Positions 24,154 to 33,154 of a DNA stretch of 64,000 nucleotides are shown in pieces. Below the pieces are notes generated by a model. It searched no databases, was not told the DNA's origin, and was given only the letters and a program-made list of their open reading frames with translations. Source of the DNA: Paludisphaera mucosa (GTDB taxonomy: Bacteria; Planctomycetota; Planctomycetia; Isosphaerales; Isosphaeraceae); assembly GCF_029589435.1 (NCBI RefSeq), contig NZ_JARRAG010000001.1, forward strand, positions 1,664,808 to 1,728,807, read 5' to 3'. Within the stretch, counting starts at the first letter, position 1, and each line of letters begins with the position of its first letter. The translations under genes were made by a program, and so were the position numbers.

Positions 24154-26796
24154 ATGTTGATTGGCAAGCGCGGTCCTCGGCCCGGCGCGTCGGTGCATAA
24201 ACCGACGAAGTGCCTCCCGCGAGGGGAAGTCCTGGAAGCGAAGGTGCTGCTGTCGATCGACCTGGGAGGGTCGGCTCCGCCGGCGCTTCCCAACATCGCC
24301 AGCGCCAACGTAGGCATCGCGATGGTGGGGACCAGCACGCCCCTCCAAGGTGCCGGCTACAGCGTCGCCAACCTGGGCAGCGTCAACGGCTCCGGCTTCG
24401 ACAGCTATCTCATCGGCGCCCCGGCGATCGACACCACCGGTTCGAATACCGCATCGGCCGCCTACCTGGTGTTCGGCTCGCAAGTGGCCTCGACCACCGG
24501 TCCCGTCACCTCGGACTGGCTCCTCAACGCGCCGAACGGCCGAGTCGGCGACGTCGCGGCGCTCGGGAGCAACGTCCAGCCCAATCCCATCACCGGGACC
24601 ACGACGAACGCCTACGCCTTCAACGGCGTGACGTTCATCGCCAGCCAACAGCCCAATTCCCAGCTCGGGGCCTCGGTGGCCAACGCGGGGATCATCCGGG
24701 GGACCCAGGCGTTCCTCATCGGCGCCCCCAACGGCACCCAGGCCGGCTCGACGACCAGCGGCACCGGCACCGGGCGCGCCTACCTGGTGTACGGGTCGAG
24801 CAACCTGAGCACCCTGGCGAACAAGACGATCGACCTGGACGACCCGGCCTCGGCGGCGGCCGCGGGCATCAACGTGGTGACGTTCGTCAGCTCGGCCCTC
24901 GGGGCCCAGCTGGGGTCCTCGGTGGCCGGGATCGGCAACTTCCTCAACGACGGTTCGAACTCGATCGCGCTCGGCGCCCCCTCCGCCTCGATCGGCGGCA
25001 CGGCGACGTCGGGCGCCGTCTACGTCATGAGCAGCAACAACCTGCCCGCGTCGGCCGCGACCATCGACGTCACCCAGATCGGCCAGGGCGGCGTCACCGG
25101 CCTGGTGATCTCGGGCCCCTCCGGCGGCAGCCAGGCGGGCTTCTCGGTGGGCGGCTCGGGCGGCGACGTCAACGGCGACGGGGTGGCGGACCTGCTCGTC
25201 GGTGCCCCCGGGACCGGCGGCACGTCCGGCTCGGCTTACCTCGTCTACGGCGGCAACCTGATCAGCCAGACGACCGTCACCAATAGCGTCCGGTTCCTCT
25301 CCCTGGCCCGGGTCGGGACGGCGAGCGGCTCGACGCCGGCTTCGGTGGCCGGCGCCGTGGTCGCCGGATCCACCGGCGAGCAGCTCGGGTTCGCGGTCGC
25401 CGGCGCCGGCGACTTCAACAACGACGGCTTCGGCGACATCCTCCTGGGCGGGCCGGGATTCGCGAGCCTCACGGGCCGGGCGACGCTGATCTACGGCGGT
25501 GCCAACAACGTCGTCAGCGGGAGCTTCACCGCCGACACGATCCCCAGCGGCGTCAGCTCGCTGTCCCTGATCGGCACCGCGACCGGCGACCAGGCGGGGT
25601 ACTCGCTGTCGCTGGCGGCCGCCGTGAACAGCGGCCAGCCCAACGGCATCCTGATCGGCTCGCCGGGCTACCTCTCGAGCCGCGGCGCCGCGTATTACCT
25701 GCCGGGCCATGGCGGCCTCTATACGGGGACGTTCTCGCTGTCCGAAGCCGAGAACACCTCGACCCTGGCCGGCCTACTGCTGACCGCCACGACGCCGGGC
25801 TTCGCGGTGTCGACCAACGCGCCTCGATTCGGCACCTCCGTGTCGGGCCGCCTGATCGCCTCGGGCCAGAGCCGCACCGGCGACAACGACCTGCTGGGCG
25901 ACTTCGTCATCGGGGCACCTGGCTTCACTGTCATCAACTCCGGCAACCTGGCCGGGGCCGGCTTCATCGTCGAGGGGGCCCGGATCGTCGTCGGCATCCC
26001 GCCGGCGTCGAACGTCATCACGACCACGATCGTCCAGATCGACAACTCGACGACGGTGCCGTTCTCGATCAGCGCGACGACGCCCAACGCGATGCAGATC
26101 GTCGTCACGAGCTCCACCACGCCCACGGGTGGGACCTTCAACCCGGCGACGGACATCGACCCGACGACCGTGACGGTCAACGGCGTCCTGTTCGCCAACG
26201 CGACCGTGGCCGCCGACCCGACGAACGCGACCCAGGCGATCATCACGATCTCGCCGCGGTCGTCGCTTAACCTGCCTTCGGGCACGTCGACCCTCGTGGT
26301 CTCGGGCCTGACCAACGCGACGGCGTCGGACCCGAACCAGCCGTGGATCGGCACGACGACCGTCAACACCGGAGGCGGCAACAACGGTGGCGGGACCGGG
26401 ACGGGCGGCGTCGCCGCGCCGGTCCCCCCTGGCCTCTTCGTCCCGTCGACGTTCGTCTCGCCGTTCGGCAGTTCGTTCGTGCCGACGATCTCCGCGCTTT
26501 CCCAGTTCAACTACGCGCCGATCCCGGTCAGCGTGGCCCTCAGCCAGTACCTGCCCCCCGCGGGTTTCCGGCAGCGAATCCAGGCTTATCACGGGATGAC
26601 CGTTCAGGGTCGGAAGCGGACCGCCGGCTCCGACTCGACCTCGGGTCTGGGGCCGTGGACGCTCGGCAGCAGCGTCTTCAGCCGCGGCCGCTTCCACAAC
26701 GGCCAGACCTACAAATGGACGCACTCCGGGAACGTCGTGCCGGTCCAGAACAAGGTCCAGAAGTTCACGCGACGCAACAACCACCTCCCCGGCTGA
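24154..26796 (+). CDS. Exported FG-GAP repeat (integrin-like beta-propeller) protein
   Basis: 880 residues. GGGAG lies upstream of the ATG. The N-terminus is basic and carries EVLEAKVLLS (residues 25-34), a LEPR-XLL-like surface signature, in place of a normal signal peptide. Residues about 50-600 contain repeats of FG-GAP type with calcium-loop-like pieces: GDVNGDGVADLLVGAPG, AGDFNNDGFGDILLGGPG and GNFLNDGSNSIALGAPS. A beta-rich Thr/Asn domain follows (about 610-760), then a Gly linker and a basic C-terminal tail. Such propellers usually bind proteins or glycans outside the cell. Ser, Thr, Gly and Asn are enriched. The gene ends at a strong hairpin. Confidence 0.85.
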   Translation: MLIGKRGPRPGASVHKPTKCLPRGEVLEAKVLLSIDLGGSAPPALPNIASANVGIAMVGTSTPLQGAGYSVANLGSVNGSGFDSYLIGAPAIDTTGSNTASAAYLVFGSQVASTTGPVTSDWLLNAPNGRVGDVAALGSNVQPNPITGTTTNAYAFNGVTFIASQQPNSQLGASVANAGIIRGTQAFLIGAPNGTQAGSTTSGTGTGRAYLVYGSSNLSTLANKTIDLDDPASAAAAGINVVTFVSSALGAQLGSSVAGIGNFLNDGSNSIALGAPSASIGGTATSGAVYVMSSNNLPASAATIDVTQIGQGGVTGLVISGPSGGSQAGFSVGGSGGDVNGDGVADLLVGAPGTGGTSGSAYLVYGGNLISQTTVTNSVRFLSLARVGTASGSTPASVAGAVVAGSTGEQLGFAVAGAGDFNNDGFGDILLGGPGFASLTGRATLIYGGANNVVSGSFTADTIPSGVSSLSLIGTATGDQAGYSLSLAAAVNSGQPNGILIGSPGYLSSRGAAYYLPGHGGLYTGTFSLSEAENTSTLAGLLLTATTPGFAVSTNAPRFGTSVSGRLIASGQSRTGDNDLLGDFVIGAPGFTVINSGNLAGAGFIVEGARIVVGIPPASNVITTTIVQIDNSTTVPFSISATTPNAMQIVVTSSTTPTGGTFNPATDIDPTTVTVNGVLFANATVAADPTNATQAIITISPRSSLNLPSGTSTLVVSGLTNATASDPNQPWIGTTTVNTGGGNNGGGTGTGGVAAPVPPGLFVPSTFVSPFGSSFVPTISALSQFNYAPIPVSVALSQYLPPAGFRQRIQAYHGMTVQGRKRTAGSDSTSGLGPWTLGSSVFSRGRFHNGQTYKWTHSGNVVPVQNKVQKFTRRNNHLPG

Positions 26797-26833
26797 GCGC
26801 CACCCTCGGGTGCCGCCAGACGGTGATGAAACG

Positions 26834-26866
26834 GGCCGGCCTCCCTCTTCGCGAGGGGGGCCGGCC
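26834..26866. terminator. Bidirectional hairpin terminator
   Basis: A 14-bp stem (GGCCGGCCTCCCTC 26834-26847 with GAGGGGGGCCGGCC 26853-26866, one G-T pair) with loop TTCGC. It lies between the convergent FG-GAP and decarboxylase genes. There is no U-tract on either strand. Confidence 0.7.
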
Positions 26867-26907
26867 GTTCGTCATTCGAACGGTCGCGACGACGGCCTCG
26901 AAAGGCC

Positions 26908-28575
26908 TCAGCCTCTCTTACGCACCAGCTCGCCCATGCGGGCGGCGAGCCGTTCTAGGGCGGGGCTGTGGTCGTAGGGATCCAGGTGGATGTTCAGCAG
27001 GCTGAAGCTGTCGGTATTGGCCCACGCTCGAGCCAGCCCCTCGTCGAGTTCGGCCACGGTGCGAACCTCGACGCCGAGCCCGGTCCCCAACATGTCCGTG
27101 ATGCGATGATACTCCCAGTTGAAGACGTCGTTGAACGACCCTTCGAGCATGAACCGCTCGGTCGTGTAGCCGTGGTTGTTGAGGATGACGATGATCGGGT
27201 TGAAGCCGTGCCGCGCGATCGTCGACAGTTCCATGCCGGTCATCTGGAAGGCCCCGTCGCCGACGATCACCAGGACCCGCGAGGCGGGGTTGGCCATGTT
27301 GGCCCCGAGGGCTGCGGGCACGCCGAAGCCCATCGACGTGTAATACGCCGGGCTGAGGAACTCCGTGCGTCGCTCCATCTCGAGATCGGTGGCGCCGAAG
27401 AGCGAGTCGCCGACGTCGGCGATGACCGTGGCGCCCTTGGCCTCGTTGAGCAGCCGGTTGAGCCGCGCGAACACCTTCGATGAAGTCGCCGGCGAGTCTC
27501 CGGGGCCGATCTCGACCTCGGCGAACGGGCTCGTCCGCTTCGGGATCGGCGTCCGATTGACCGTCAGCCGGCGATCGATGAGTCCCCGGATGAAGTCGTC
27601 GAGCCGGACGTCGCGATAGTGGTGGCGGCGGATTCGCAGGTCCTCGCTCGTCGCGTCGATGCATCGCGACGGGTCGAGCTTGGCGGTGAAGACGCCAAGA
27701 TTGATGTCGGTGAGGAAGCAACCCAGCATCAAGAGGCAGTCCGAGGACTCCACCAGAGTCGTGACCTCGGGCCGGCCCATGCCCCCCTCGTAGACGCCGG
27801 CGAAGAGCGGGTGGGCCTCGGCGACGACGCTCTTCCCCAGGATGGTCGTCGCGATCGGCATTCCCGCCGACTCGGCCAGCTCGATAAGCTCGTCCTGCAG
27901 GTGGAACCGATGGATCTCGACGTCGGCCAGGATCACTGGCCGCTTGGCCGAGGTCAGCAGCGCCTCGGCCTCGTCGAGGGCCTCGCGAAGCGCGTCCTGA
28001 TCGCTCGCCTGCACACTCGTGCGGCGATGGTGGGGAGCGTCGGGCGCAGAGTGCAGCTGGTCGCGGGGAAGTTCCAGGTAGACCGGCCGCTTGTAGCGGA
28101 GCGCGGCGTCGAGCACACGGTCGATCTCGGCGAAGGCCGTGTCGGGGCGGTCGAGCACGGCGGAGGCGACCGTGAGGTGCTGGAAGACGTCGAATTGGGT
28201 CTCGAAGGTCTTGACCTTGTGATGCAAAAGAGGGTTGTGGGCCCGCTCGCCGACCCCCGGAGATCCGCTCAGCACGATGACCGGCGACTTCTCGGCGAAG
28301 GCCCCGGCGATGCTGTTGGCGGCCGACAACCCGCCGACGCAATAGGTCAGGCAAACGCAGCCCAGCCCGTTGATCCGAGCATAGGCGTCGGCCGCGAACC
28401 CGGCATTGTCCTCGCGGGTCGTCCCGACGAGTGTCATCGGGCTCTCTTCCAGCATCTTGTAGAGACCGAGGACGTAGTCTCCGGGGATGCCGAAGACGTG
28501 CTTCACGCCCAGCTCCGCGATCCGGTCGATGAGGTATCGCCCGACGGTGAGCGTCGGGAGGATGGTCTCTGCCAT
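26908..28575 (-). CDS. Thiamine-diphosphate decarboxylase (pyruvate/indolepyruvate decarboxylase family)
   Basis: 555 residues from the ATG at 28575 (AAGGAG seven bases upstream; the frame is open 156 bp further). The N-terminal PYR domain opens GVKHVFGIPGDYVLGLY, with the cofactor-activating Glu in TREDNAGFAADAYA. The adjacent His pair typical of 2-keto acid decarboxylases is in LLHHKVKTF. The PP domain has GDGAFQMTGMELSTIARHG then NN (ThDP/Mg site), followed by GYTTERFML. It decarboxylates a 2-oxo acid such as pyruvate or indolepyruvate to the aldehyde. No alcohol dehydrogenase is nearby, so the physiological substrate is open. Confidence 0.9.
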   Translation of the reverse strand: MAETILPTLTVGRYLIDRIAELGVKHVFGIPGDYVLGLYKMLEESPMTLVGTTREDNAGFAADAYARINGLGCVCLTYCVGGLSAANSIAGAFAEKSPVIVLSGSPGVGERAHNPLLHHKVKTFETQFDVFQHLTVASAVLDRPDTAFAEIDRVLDAALRYKRPVYLELPRDQLHSAPDAPHHRRTSVQASDQDALREALDEAEALLTSAKRPVILADVEIHRFHLQDELIELAESAGMPIATTILGKSVVAEAHPLFAGVYEGGMGRPEVTTLVESSDCLLMLGCFLTDINLGVFTAKLDPSRCIDATSEDLRIRRHHYRDVRLDDFIRGLIDRRLTVNRTPIPKRTSPFAEVEIGPGDSPATSSKVFARLNRLLNEAKGATVIADVGDSLFGATDLEMERRTEFLSPAYYTSMGFGVPAALGANMANPASRVLVIVGDGAFQMTGMELSTIARHGFNPIIVILNNHGYTTERFMLEGSFNDVFNWEYHRITDMLGTGLGVEVRTVAELDEGLARAWANTDSFSLLNIHLDPYDHSPALERLAARMGELVRKRG

Positions 28576-28696
28576 GGCAGGTCTCCTTGCCGAAGGCGTG
28601 TATGTCGGGAAGATGGACTCGCGGCCGACCAGGGACTTTCGATCTTGGTACGCAGGCATCGTGGCGGGTGATCGGCGCGGCTCGAAGATCCGGGAG

Positions 28697-29734
28697 TCAG
28701 GACCGGGCCTTGGGGTTGATGACCTTTGCAAGGTCGTGGAACAGCGATTCGAGCACGAGAGACATGTACAGATTGCGCTGGAGGTGGAAGTCGGCCTCCA
28801 TGGCGCGGTCGGCCAGGACGAAGACGTCTTCCGGTTCCAGCCGCTCGGCGAGTCGGGCGATGGCGCGGCGGTCCTCAGGGTCGGGCGACGGCGGTTCGAG
28901 CCCGGCGGTCTGCCAGAGGACGCCGCGGAAGAGGCGAGCCATCTCCCAGACCATCAGGCGCACCCGCCGCCGCTGCGCGCCGGACTCCTTGCCGGCCTGC
29001 TTGGCGAAGGCATCGAGGAGCCGGACGTGCTCGGCCGGGTCGAAGCCGCGCTCGCCGGCCAGACCGTCGATGAGGTCGCGGCGGTAGCGCCCCAGGTCCG
29101 GATCGGCCAGCCCGACCGCGCGGCCGACGCTTCCGTCGGCCAGCATCGCCAGCTTGAGCGCCTCTGCGGGTTCCGAGGCCACGCCCTTCTCCAGCAGGAG
29201 CGACGCCAGCTCCTCGGCGGCGAGAGGTTCGAAGCGGACGACCTGGCAACGCGAGACGACCGTCTCCAACTGTTGCTCCGGGGACGTGCCGATCAGGATC
29301 AAGACGGCACCCGGCGGGGGCTCCTCAAGGGTCTTCAGGAAGGCGTTGGCCGCCTCGTCGTTCATCGAATCGACGTCGTCGACGACGGCGACTTTCCGCG
29401 GACCCCGGGCCGGCTTGAGCCCGAATTCGTCGCACAGGTCGCGGATGATCTTGATCGGCAATTCCTGCTTGTCCTCCGGGCGGCCCGCGACGATCAGATC
29501 CGGGTGCGTGCCCCCCTCGACCTGAATGCAACCGGGACAGACGCCGCAGGGTTCGAGGTCGGCTTCGGGTCGTGTCTCGCAGAGCAAGGCCTGGGCGAGC
29601 GTCAACGCAAAGGTCCGCTTGCCGACCCCCTCGGGCCCCACGAACAGGAAGGCGTGCGGAAAGCGTCCCGACCGGACCCCCGACCGCAACGTATCGACGA
29701 CGCGGTCATGGCCTCGGACCGAGCGCCAGGGCAT
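28697..29734 (-). CDS. holB: DNA polymerase III subunit delta'
   Basis: 345 residues, AAA+ clamp-loader subunit. Walker A-like GPEGVGKRT, the zinc-binding CGVCPGC cluster, KVAVVDDVDSMNDEAANAFLKTLEEPP (split Walker B and sensor region) and the SRC motif (VVSRCQVVRF) are all present, as expected for delta'. It is part of the complex that loads the beta sliding clamp. Its start lies inside the end of tmk (29-bp overlap), a common bacterial pairing. Confidence 0.93.
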   Translation of the reverse strand: MPWRSVRGHDRVVDTLRSGVRSGRFPHAFLFVGPEGVGKRTFALTLAQALLCETRPEADLEPCGVCPGCIQVEGGTHPDLIVAGRPEDKQELPIKIIRDLCDEFGLKPARGPRKVAVVDDVDSMNDEAANAFLKTLEEPPPGAVLILIGTSPEQQLETVVSRCQVVRFEPLAAEELASLLLEKGVASEPAEALKLAMLADGSVGRAVGLADPDLGRYRRDLIDGLAGERGFDPAEHVRLLDAFAKQAGKESGAQRRRVRLMVWEMARLFRGVLWQTAGLEPPSPDPEDRRAIARLAERLEPEDVFVLADRAMEADFHLQRNLYMSLVLESLFHDLAKVINPKARS

Positions 29735-30401
29735 CCTCCACCTCCTTCCGGATCCGGTCGAACACCGCCTCTGCCCCCTCCCGCCCGTCGATCAACACGA
29801 TCCGTCCGACGTAGGCCCTGAGGCTCTCCGGTCTCGCGCGGGCGGCGGCGAGGAAGCCCTCGCGGACGCGCGCTTGATATTCCGGCGGACGCTTCTCGAT
29901 CCGATCGCGACCCGGGCCTGTACGCTCCCGTGCTACATCTGAGGGGACATCGAGGACGAGGGTCAAGTCGGGCAGCAGGCCCCCGGTCGCGACGATTCCC
30001 ACCTTCGCAACCTCATCGACGGACAAGCCTCCCGCGACTCCCTGATAAACGATGTTCGACAGCAGAAATCGGTCGCATATGACGATGCGACCCGCCTTGA
30101 GCGAAGGTTGGACGACTTCGTCGACCAGCTGCGCGCGGCTGGCCATGTAGAGGAGCATTTCGGCGCGCATGGTGGGGTGAACGCTCTCGTCGGCGAGGAC
30201 GACCGACCTCAGGCGTTCTCCGAGCGAGGTGCCGCCCGGGTCGCGACAGGCCACGACGTCGAACCCTTGTTCTCGGAGCCAGGCCGTCACATGGGCCGCC
30301 TGAGTCGACTTGCCGCCGCCGTCGGGCCCTTCGAAGACGAGGAAAAAGCCGGGATGAGGTCGAGGCGGGGACGTCGCGTTCGAGAATTCTTGGGGCGTCA
30401 C
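29706..30401 (-). CDS. tmk: Thymidylate kinase
   Basis: 231 residues; phosphorylates dTMP to dTDP. The P-loop FEGPDGGGKST is near residues 23-33, the DR motif is in ICDRFLLSN with the substrate region RDPGGTSLGE, and a lid region with Arg follows (RERTGPGRDRIEKRP). The GTG start at 30401 has AGGAGG eight bases upstream. It directly precedes and overlaps holB. Confidence 0.95.
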   Translation of the reverse strand: MTPQEFSNATSPPRPHPGFFLVFEGPDGGGKSTQAAHVTAWLREQGFDVVACRDPGGTSLGERLRSVVLADESVHPTMRAEMLLYMASRAQLVDEVVQPSLKAGRIVICDRFLLSNIVYQGVAGGLSVDEVAKVGIVATGGLLPDLTLVLDVPSDVARERTGPGRDRIEKRPPEYQARVREGFLAAARARPESLRAYVGRIVLIDGREGAEAVFDRIRKEVEDALALGPRP

Positions 30402-30493
30402 GTCGGTGTCCTCCTGACCGAATCGTAACGGGCCGGCGGGCCGGTGGCGAGACTCCGCCGATCGGCGGCGAGGCGAGGTGGGGAGAACCCGCC

Positions 30494-30994
30494 TCAGACG
30501 GGCGGAAGGGGAGGTTCGGACGTCCCGGACTCATCGGCGGCCTGAATCCAGGCGACCGCCTCGGCGAACACCTGGCGAATCTTCGTGTGATACAAGAGCC
30601 GGTTGATCTCTTCGAATGTGCCCCAGTGGAACCAGTGGCCGTGAGGATCTTCCATGTGCTCATCGGATCGGACAGGGAGGATCGGCTGCTGGACCGCGAC
30701 GAGGTAATACGTCACCGTCTTGACGACCTTACGCCCCCGGCGGATGTAGGTGTACGAGAGGCTGCGTTCGAATCCGTCGCGAAAGCCCCAATCGGGCAGC
30801 CCGGTCTCCTCCTGAAACTCGCGACCGGCGGCCTGGCGCGGCGTCTCGCCGGCCTCGACCCCCCCCTTTGGAAATTCCCACTTGGCGCGCGGGTTCCGCA
30901 CCGTCGCGGAGTGGAGGACCAGGTACGTATACGCCCGGCCTTCGCCGCGATGGAAGGGGATGACGCCAGCGGATCGTTCGTGAAACGTGGTCAT
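30494..30994 (-). CDS. Nudix hydrolase, bis(5'-nucleosyl)-tetraphosphatase-like
   Basis: 166 residues. The Nudix box lies at residues 44-66 (GGVEAGETPRQAAGREFQEE then TGL), with the G-x5-E-x7-RE-x2-EE-x-G spacing intact, so it should bind a divalent metal and cleave a nucleoside diphosphate-linked substrate. The surrounding sequence (AGVIPFHRGEG..YLVLHS, KWEFPKG, HWFHWGTFEE) resembles Ap4A hydrolases. It lies 92 bp before tmk on the same strand. Confidence 0.87.
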   Translation of the reverse strand: MTTFHERSAGVIPFHRGEGRAYTYLVLHSATVRNPRAKWEFPKGGVEAGETPRQAAGREFQEETGLPDWGFRDGFERSLSYTYIRRGRKVVKTVTYYLVAVQQPILPVRSDEHMEDPHGHWFHWGTFEEINRLLYHTKIRQVFAEAVAWIQAADESGTSEPPLPPV

Positions 30995-31011
30995 GACCGG
31001 CGGCGACCTGA

Positions 31012-31329
31012 CTAGCGCGTGACATCGCCGTGACCGCCGGTCCCCCCGTTACGGCCCGATTCTTCGTCGCCACCGTCCTGCCCCTCACACGGAGCGACGT
31101 AGCCGAGAATCGTACCCGGCTGCACCAGGTCGTCCTCTCGGCCGCGAATCTCCACGAGGCGCCCGGTCGCGGGCGCGGAGACGTCGAAGGTCAGCGGGCC
31201 GGCCGAAATCTCGACCAGCCGATCGCCCTCCCAGACGTCGTCTCCTCGCCCGGCGTACCAGTGGCTGACGATGATCGGCATGTCGGGATTGGTTCCCAGG
31301 TCGGGCAGGATTACTGCCGCCAAACGCAT
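31012..31329 (-). CDS. Small lipoyl/biotinyl-domain-like protein lacking the modifiable lysine
   Basis: 105 residues from the ATG at 31329 (a GTG five codons upstream is possible). Residues about 3-80 follow the lipoyl-domain pattern of 2-oxo acid dehydrogenase E2 proteins: a strand ending VSHWYAGRGDDVWEGDRLVEI, then a hairpin and SAPATGRLVEI. In the exposed hairpin, where E2 proteins have D-K-A, this protein reads SAGPLTFDV with no lysine. A Gly/Asp-rich polar tail follows. It is alone, with no E1/E2/E3 gene nearby. It precedes the Nudix gene by 17 bp and is probably co-transcribed. Confidence 0.65.
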   Translation of the reverse strand: MRLAAVILPDLGTNPDMPIIVSHWYAGRGDDVWEGDRLVEISAGPLTFDVSAPATGRLVEIRGREDDLVQPGTILGYVAPCEGQDGGDEESGRNGGTGGHGDVTR

Positions 31330-31465
31330 GGTGAACCCCGTCACGTCGAATTGTTTTATCGTCGGCCTCGAGTCGCAAAATCGCCCTTCTGAGGCGGCTT
31401 CACGCTCACTTCACCACCTAGCTTATCTTTGCGGATGATCCTTCGCCAGAGCGATCCGGCCGCAA

Positions 31466-33154
31466 TCAGAATCGTCGAGGGCTGGCCGGCGAATCGGCCC
31501 CTCGCGCCGTCGTCGAACCCTCGCGGGACACGAAGTCGAAGACCCCGTAGGCGTCCCGGAGCCACGATTCCCGTGACGAGGCCGGATCGACCACGAAAGA
31601 CTTCGTCGAGATCAGGGTGTAATCGCGACCCATCTCCGCCAGCCAGGCCTGGACGGCCGGATGGTCCGCCTCGTAGTCGCGGAAGAGGACGAGCCGCAAG
31701 GGCCGTTTCTCGAAGATGTGCAAGGGGTTCGGCGCGAATGGGGCTTTCGCGCGATGACGCGGTGAATAGAGTCGCTGATGGAAAAGGTAGACGGCCGACA
31801 TTCCCGCCTCCCAAGTGTGGGGATCGATCTCCAGCCCGAAGTCAGCCTTCGCGCAGGCGAGATCGGCGTCGCGCGCCTGCTCCGTCCAGAAACGGCGCGC
31901 GAAATCCCGGCTGCGGACGTCTTTGGCGACCCGGTACGGCCTGACCACATCCTTGACGATCAGGCCGAGTCCGAGAAGGACGAGCGCCGAGAGCAGGATC
32001 CTCGGAATTCGGATCGCCAGCCGCGGACGCCGGATCCTTGACGCCAGCACGGCCATTCCCAGCCCGGCCGCCAGGCAGGCCGTCGGGGCGAGATACTGGA
32101 CGATTCGCGCCTCGCCGCCGTAGGGATAGCGACCCAGAAAAGCGGCCGTCAGTCCCAGGGCGAACGGGGCCGTGAGGGTCGCCGCCAGCGTTCGGCGCCC
32201 TGCTCGCCAGAGGGCCGTGATTCCCGCGATCGCGCAGATGAGGGTGGCCGTGCTGCCGCCGCGGCGCTCTCCCACCGGATACCCCATCAAGTTGCCGGCG
32301 TGCTGATCGAGCAGCCAGACGGGAATCCAGGCGGGGCTGTCGAGCGGCGGGAAGGAGTCCTTCCAGTAGCCGAAGCGGTAGTGCGAGCCCATCTCGCGCT
32401 GCTGGACGACGGTCGCCGCCAGATAGATAGAGAGAAACGACGCGACCATCACCAAACCATACGCGACGAACGCCGCACGGACGCGAGTACTTCCCCGTAG
32501 CAAGATTCCGGGGGCCGTCGCGGCGCATACGCCGCCGGAGACGAATACGGCCGGGTATGAGACGCCCAGGAGTACCGGCAGCGCCGCGGCGCCGATCCAC
32601 CACCATCGAGGGGAATCCGGCCGCCGGAGATATTCCACGGCGAAGGTCAGGATCAGGATCGCCGCGAGCAAGTCGGATGCATACGGCTTGATCTCGTTCC
32701 CATGGCGGATCGGGTAGAAGGCGCAGGCCAGGACGCCCGTCGCCAGCACGAGTCCCCAGCCACGGACCACCCGCGAGATCAGGTGGCGAAAAACGACGAC
32801 GCTGGCCACGCTGCAGATCGTCGGGAAGAGCCGCAGGGTTAGCTCGGAGTAACCCAGGGCCTGGACGAAGAGCCGTTCGATCGCCATGAAGAGCCAGGGG
32901 GCGACCTGGCCGTACTCGAGCGGCCTGGCGGCCAGATCACCGAAGCCCCGGTCCCAGAGACTGGCCGCGAGGAAGGCCTCGTCGTGCCAAATGGGGTAGT
33001 CGACCAGATAACGGACGAGTCTGACGACGATCCCGAGCGCGACCAACATCCAGCTCACGCGTTCGAACCAGAGGTCATCCGCGGCCCCGCCCTCGCCAAT
33101 CCTTAAGGGCAAGAGAGGCGCGGCGATCGACGGACTTCGAGCGTCCATGCTCAT
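31466..33154 (-). CDS. GT-C/GT39-like polytopic glycosyltransferase (paralogue 2)
   Basis: 562 residues from the ATG at 33154, which overlaps the stop of the upstream paralogue (ATGA); AAGGAG is about ten bases before. About ten membrane helices are visible. The first extramembrane loop has YPIWHDEAFLAAS, with the Asp-Glu pair expected of GT-C enzymes that use lipid-linked sugars. PIRHGNEIKPYASDLL is shared with the next gene. The C-terminal 130 residues form a soluble domain. The sugar acceptor is unknown; envelope polysaccharide or protein glycosylation is likely. Confidence 0.75.
   Translation of the reverse strand: MSMDARSPSIAAPLLPLRIGEGGAADDLWFERVSWMLVALGIVVRLVRYLVDYPIWHDEAFLAASLWDRGFGDLAARPLEYGQVAPWLFMAIERLFVQALGYSELTLRLFPTICSVASVVVFRHLISRVVRGWGLVLATGVLACAFYPIRHGNEIKPYASDLLAAILILTFAVEYLRRPDSPRWWWIGAAALPVLLGVSYPAVFVSGGVCAATAPGILLRGSTRVRAAFVAYGLVMVASFLSIYLAATVVQQREMGSHYRFGYWKDSFPPLDSPAWIPVWLLDQHAGNLMGYPVGERRGGSTATLICAIAGITALWRAGRRTLAATLTAPFALGLTAAFLGRYPYGGEARIVQYLAPTACLAAGLGMAVLASRIRRPRLAIRIPRILLSALVLLGLGLIVKDVVRPYRVAKDVRSRDFARRFWTEQARDADLACAKADFGLEIDPHTWEAGMSAVYLFHQRLYSPRHRAKAPFAPNPLHIFEKRPLRLVLFRDYEADHPAVQAWLAEMGRDYTLISTKSFVVDPASSRESWLRDAYGVFDFVSREGSTTARGADSPASPRRF

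Noticed and set aside
23917-25710. 597-codon minus-strand frame opposite the FG-GAP gene
   Set aside because: Shadow of repeated GC-rich codons in the propeller gene.
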